A DNA stretch of 16,912 nt from JBCDGZ01 sp038750655 (lineage in GTDB: Bacteria; Bacteroidota; Bacteroidia; Chitinophagales; Saprospiraceae): positions 1 through 16,912 of the forward strand of contig JBCDGZ010000153.1 in the NCBI GenBank assembly GCA_038750655.1. Direction: 5' to 3'. The translations under genes were made by a program, and so were the position numbers. Within the stretch, counting starts at the first letter, position 1. Every line of letters starts with the position of its first letter. A model generated the notes under the pieces. It searched no databases. It was not told the DNA's origin and saw only the letters and a list, made by a program, of their open reading frames with translations. Positions 14,782-16,912 of the stretch are shown piece by piece.

Positions 14782-16308
14782 CTAGGCGTTGTAGACCTTA
14801 TTTTCCAATAATTCGGTAATGTAGTTCCACATGACTTCATAGGGAATTAGTTCGACATCTACGGAGGAGTCGATGACTGCTGAGGAGGCTGCTGCTAGCT
14901 TCTGTAGCAGCGTTTGCGCCCGGCGGATCACCCTTTCCTTGTGAAATCCTGCTTTGGGCATAAGCAGCAACATTTTGATAAAGCAGTTGCTGCGAAAGGT
15001 ATAGTCCCTGCGCAGATAGCGGTAGCAGTAGGCATTGAGTGCTTCCACCCGATCCCAGACGGTGTCGTATTGCTTTTTGAGCAGTAGGAAGAGGAGTTGA
15101 ATGATGAGAATGGGAATGTTTTGCCCCCTTTTGTTCATCGAGAAATCAGGAACTTCGTTGAGAAATTTGGACATTCGAAAGCGGCGCAGCTGGTATTCAG
15201 GGTTAATAGTATCAATTTTACCAATCTGAATCAGAAAGTTGACATAGGCTTCCAGGAGTACCCAGGTTTCTTTGATGTGCCCGGGCAGGGTTTTGTATTC
15301 TTTCATTTGTGTAGAAGTACAAAAAGTCTCGTAGGCGCGCTGATAATGCTGGGTGCGGAGGCAAAGCTGGATAAAGGTTTGTTGGACGGCGAAGGAGTTG
15401 AAAATTTTTCGCCCAATGAGGTTCAGACACTTTTCCGTGGCGGCCGCACCATTCTCAAAATCCCTCAGTGCAGTGTACAGCGTCACCTGTCGTATAAATA
15501 CCAAGGCGAGGAATCGTTTGTTGGAGTAGCGCTTGGATTCCATATATTCGATGATCTCATCTTGCAGTTTGAGCAAATTTTCGTGATCCTTAGTCAACTC
15601 GTATCGAATGGTATGGACCTGATAGGCAGATAAATAAAGACCGGAGGAGTTCACATCCGTCATTTTTTCTTTGAGTTCATCAGAGAACTGTACGGCAAAA
15701 TCCGAAAGCATACTATCGGAGTAGATTCTGGATTTGGTAGAATAGAGGTACAAGCGTTGGGCATATTCCTCGGCGAGCATTTCTGCTTGTTGCAGCTTAG
15801 TGTAGTACCTTATTAGGTCATTGTAATATTCAAATTTTTTGAGATCGCGGCCCAGGCTACCGTAGTGACGCCTCAATCGCTTGGCAATGCTGAAGCAAAT
15901 ATCGGTGAATTCAAACTTGATGGCCATATTGAGGGTCTTGTGAGCCAGGTCGATGGCTGCCGTCCGCGCTGCGCGACCCAGGAGAATTTCAACCGCTGCA
16001 TTGGCGCGATGGCAGGTGTAATAGGCGCGAGCGGCTTCGTCGAAGTGAGATTTGCTGGTATCGATAAAGAAAACGGTATTGATCAATCGCTTTTGCAGGC
16101 GGTATTTGAGCTTCTTATAATTGACATGATCAGGGGAGCTTGTATAGAGCTGGAGCGCCGCCTGTGCATCGGTTTCCAATTCTCCACTGTGTATGCCCTC
16201 GTACAAGTCCCGCATTTTACTAGAATAATTGCTGGGATTACCCATGATTTCTATCCTTTTGATGGATTGTTTGCTGACCAATTCGACAAGTTCTTTGAGT
16301 ATTTGCAT
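14782..16308 (-). CDS. Uncharacterised helical-repeat protein, 508 aa
   Basis: Soluble, all-helical protein with no signal peptide; I assign no function. It opens with MQILKELVELVSKQSIKRIEI, then GNPSNYSSKMRDLYEGIHSG (23-42) and YKKLKYRLQKRLINTVFFID (64-83). The body alternates amphipathic helices of about 15-20 residues in the style of TPR or HEAT repeats (for example 241-300 and 310-345), without a clean consensus. The C-terminal part has VEALNAYCYRYLRRDYTFRS followed by NCFIKMLLLMPK (421-452), which aligns with a block in the 481-aa protein. The start ATG at 16306-16308 agrees with the N-terminus I recall for such Saprospiraceae proteins. It is the first of three minus-strand genes, with a long AT-rich spacer upstream. 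Confidence 0.88.
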   Translation of the reverse strand: MQILKELVELVSKQSIKRIEIMGNPSNYSSKMRDLYEGIHSGELETDAQAALQLYTSSPDHVNYKKLKYRLQKRLINTVFFIDTSKSHFDEAARAYYTCHRANAAVEILLGRAARTAAIDLAHKTLNMAIKFEFTDICFSIAKRLRRHYGSLGRDLKKFEYYNDLIRYYTKLQQAEMLAEEYAQRLYLYSTKSRIYSDSMLSDFAVQFSDELKEKMTDVNSSGLYLSAYQVHTIRYELTKDHENLLKLQDEIIEYMESKRYSNKRFLALVFIRQVTLYTALRDFENGAAATEKCLNLIGRKIFNSFAVQQTFIQLCLRTQHYQRAYETFCTSTQMKEYKTLPGHIKETWVLLEAYVNFLIQIGKIDTINPEYQLRRFRMSKFLNEVPDFSMNKRGQNIPILIIQLLFLLLKKQYDTVWDRVEALNAYCYRYLRRDYTFRSNCFIKMLLLMPKAGFHKERVIRRAQTLLQKLAAASSAVIDSSVDVELIPYEVMWNYITELLENKVYNA

Positions 16309-16396
16309 GATATGGCGGAGGAAATTGATTTGTTATGTTACAGTAATTAAGCTGTTATTTGCTGGAAAAGTCTGAAAATGGTGTTTGAAATTTTAT

Positions 16397-16417
16397 AAAA
16401 ACAATACTATTGTTTTT
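16397..16417. repeat. Perfect palindrome with CAATA core
   Basis: AAAAACAATA (16397-16406), one central C, then TATTGTTTTT (16408-16417): 10-bp arms with a 1-base centre. It lies 89 bases upstream of the 508-aa gene start. It reads as an operator candidate or a small AT hairpin. Confidence 0.7.
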
Positions 16418-16422
16418 CGTAA

Positions 16423-16441
16423 ATTATTGATAATCAATAAT
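16423..16441. repeat. Second perfect palindrome, five bases from the first
   Basis: ATTATTGAT (16423-16431), central A, ATCAATAAT (16433-16441): 9-bp arms. It shares the TATTG/CAATA core with the palindrome at 16397-16417. Confidence 0.7.
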
Positions 16442-16526
16442 AAAATTTTTATTTTAGATAAATAATTGTAAAAAATGACTATCCAATTTAAGGATTTTTG
16501 TCATAGATTCAAAGGGAGAATCGATG

Positions 16527-16534
16527 TACTTTTG
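16527..16534 (+). promoter_or_regulatory. Candidate -7 element for the PLP-enzyme gene
   Basis: TACTTTTG matches TAnnTTTG. It would give a leader of roughly 205 bases before the ATG at 16747, unusually long for this window. No -33 element at the normal distance; the nearest TTTTTG (16495-16500) is 26 bases upstream. TACCTTTA at 16702 is an alternative with a short leader. Confidence 0.4.
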
Positions 16535-16598
16535 AAATAACAACAGATACAAACAGTTTTTTTAAAAATTTAGAATTAGCAAAAATTACAAAAACCGG

Positions 16599-16620
16599 AG
16601 ATTTTCAAAAGAGAAAATCT
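16599..16620. repeat. Hairpin in the leader of the PLP-enzyme gene
   Basis: AGATTTTC (16599-16606), loop AAAAGA, GAAAATCT (16613-16620): a perfect 8-bp stem. No U-run follows on the plus strand; on the minus strand GGTTTTTG follows within a few bases, so it may be a weak minus-strand terminator. Confidence 0.5.
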
Positions 16621-16746
16621 TAATTGTCAGAAACCTCTTAAAACCCATGCTTAAGGGTGCTTTGATAAGGTCAAGTCACAAAACAAAAAACAGGAAGATT
16701 TTACCTTTAGAAGCTCTCCATTTCCTAAACTTCTAAACGAACAAAC

Positions 16747-16912
16747 ATGACACAGGCAGCCCCCTCAATCGATCTGATTAACCGCAACGTAAGTAACGCT
16801 GTAGATTTAGGTATTGCTCAGCTAGTGGCTGGCGACAGGAAATTGGATGGCCGTTCAATCGAAACGGAAGGAAAAAAAGTGATCAATTTCGGTTCTTGTA
16901 GTTACTTAGGTC
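16747..16912 (+). CDS. PLP-dependent alpha-oxoamine-synthase-like enzyme (partial, 5' end)
   Basis: The first 55 codons only, cut by the window edge. It reads MTQAAPSIDLINRNVSNAVD and so on, ending KKVINFGSCSYLG. The pattern G-x-x-VINF-x-x-x-x-YLG is the start of the fold-type I PLP domain in alpha-oxoamine synthases (glycine C-acetyltransferase, 8-amino-7-oxononanoate synthase, serine palmitoyltransferase); these condense an amino acid with an acyl-CoA. The product cannot be chosen, because the catalytic Lys and substrate pockets lie outside the window. The ATG at 16747 follows an A/C-rich stretch (AACGAACAAAC). Confidence 0.7.
   Translation, partial: MTQAAPSIDLINRNVSNAVDLGIAQLVAGDRKLDGRSIETEGKKVINFGSCSYLG

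Larger units (their letters stand above)
16309..16746. other. Long divergent spacer with tandem palindromes
   Basis: A 438-base AT-rich region between the 508-aa gene (minus) and the partial PLP-enzyme gene (plus). No ORF in it looks real. It holds two neighbouring perfect palindromes (16397-16417 and 16423-16441), a plus-strand -7 element (16527-16534) and an 8-bp hairpin (16599-16620). A near-match -7 element, TACCTTTA, lies at 16702-16709. No clear promoter motif was found for the 508-aa gene. Confidence 0.65.

Noticed and set aside
14697..14840. N-terminal extension of the amidohydrolase by 48 residues
   Set aside because: It would put a lipoprotein signal peptide in the interior and overlap the upstream gene; the internal ATG gives a proper signal peptide and lipobox.

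Overview
The window is from a member of the Bacteroidota and looks most like the Saprospiria (Lewinella/Haliscomenobacter-like). This is inferred from the sequence only. The grounds are: several intergenic regions carry the Bacteroidota -7 promoter motif TAnnTTTG; start codons lie in A-rich leaders with no Shine-Dalgarno sequence; one large secreted protein ends in a type A type IX secretion (T9SS) sorting domain and carries a dockerin-like module typical of this group; and two long helical proteins resemble families I associate with Saprospiraceae. No tRNA, rRNA, CRISPR array, insertion sequence or phage gene was seen. Most of the content is chromosomal housekeeping.

Left part (1-7840). A Mn-type superoxide dismutase (minus strand) with an unusual Lys/Ala/Pro-rich tail is divergent from class II fumarase fumC. 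A 121-aa protein of unknown function follows on the minus strand. Next comes a plus-strand run: yceD (DUF177)-rpmF, closed by an intrinsic terminator; ridA-trpS-FAH-family hydrolase, a tight three-gene cluster; and metK with its own promoter and a strong terminator. yceD-rpmF is the classic ribosomal-protein pairing. ridA, trpS and the FAH-family gene probably form one transcript (gaps of 33 and 19 bases).

Right part (7841-16912). A minus-strand gene encodes an 858-aa secreted T9SS substrate: PKD domain, two tandem modules of about 160 residues, a third related module, a dockerin-like pair, a cohesin-like beta domain and the sorting domain. Divergent from it is a 481-aa helical-repeat protein. 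Convergent to that is a minus-strand set read in the order 508-aa helical protein, lipoprotein amidohydrolase (YtcJ-like), UbiA-family prenyltransferase; the last two are separated by only 5 bases. At the right edge begins a PLP-dependent alpha-oxoamine-synthase-like gene, cut by the window.

The points most worth a second look are: (1) the 481-aa and 508-aa helical proteins appear to be distant members of one undescribed family, with matching motifs at both ends; (2) two nearly abutting perfect palindromes (arms of 10 and 9 bp) lie in the 438-base divergent spacer near the right edge; (3) a compact 36-base two-tier hairpin sits in the spacer before yceD; (4) the superoxide dismutase has a histone-H1-like tail; (5) the T9SS protein combines dockerin-like and cohesin-like parts. 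I saw no clear defence, toxin or mobile system.
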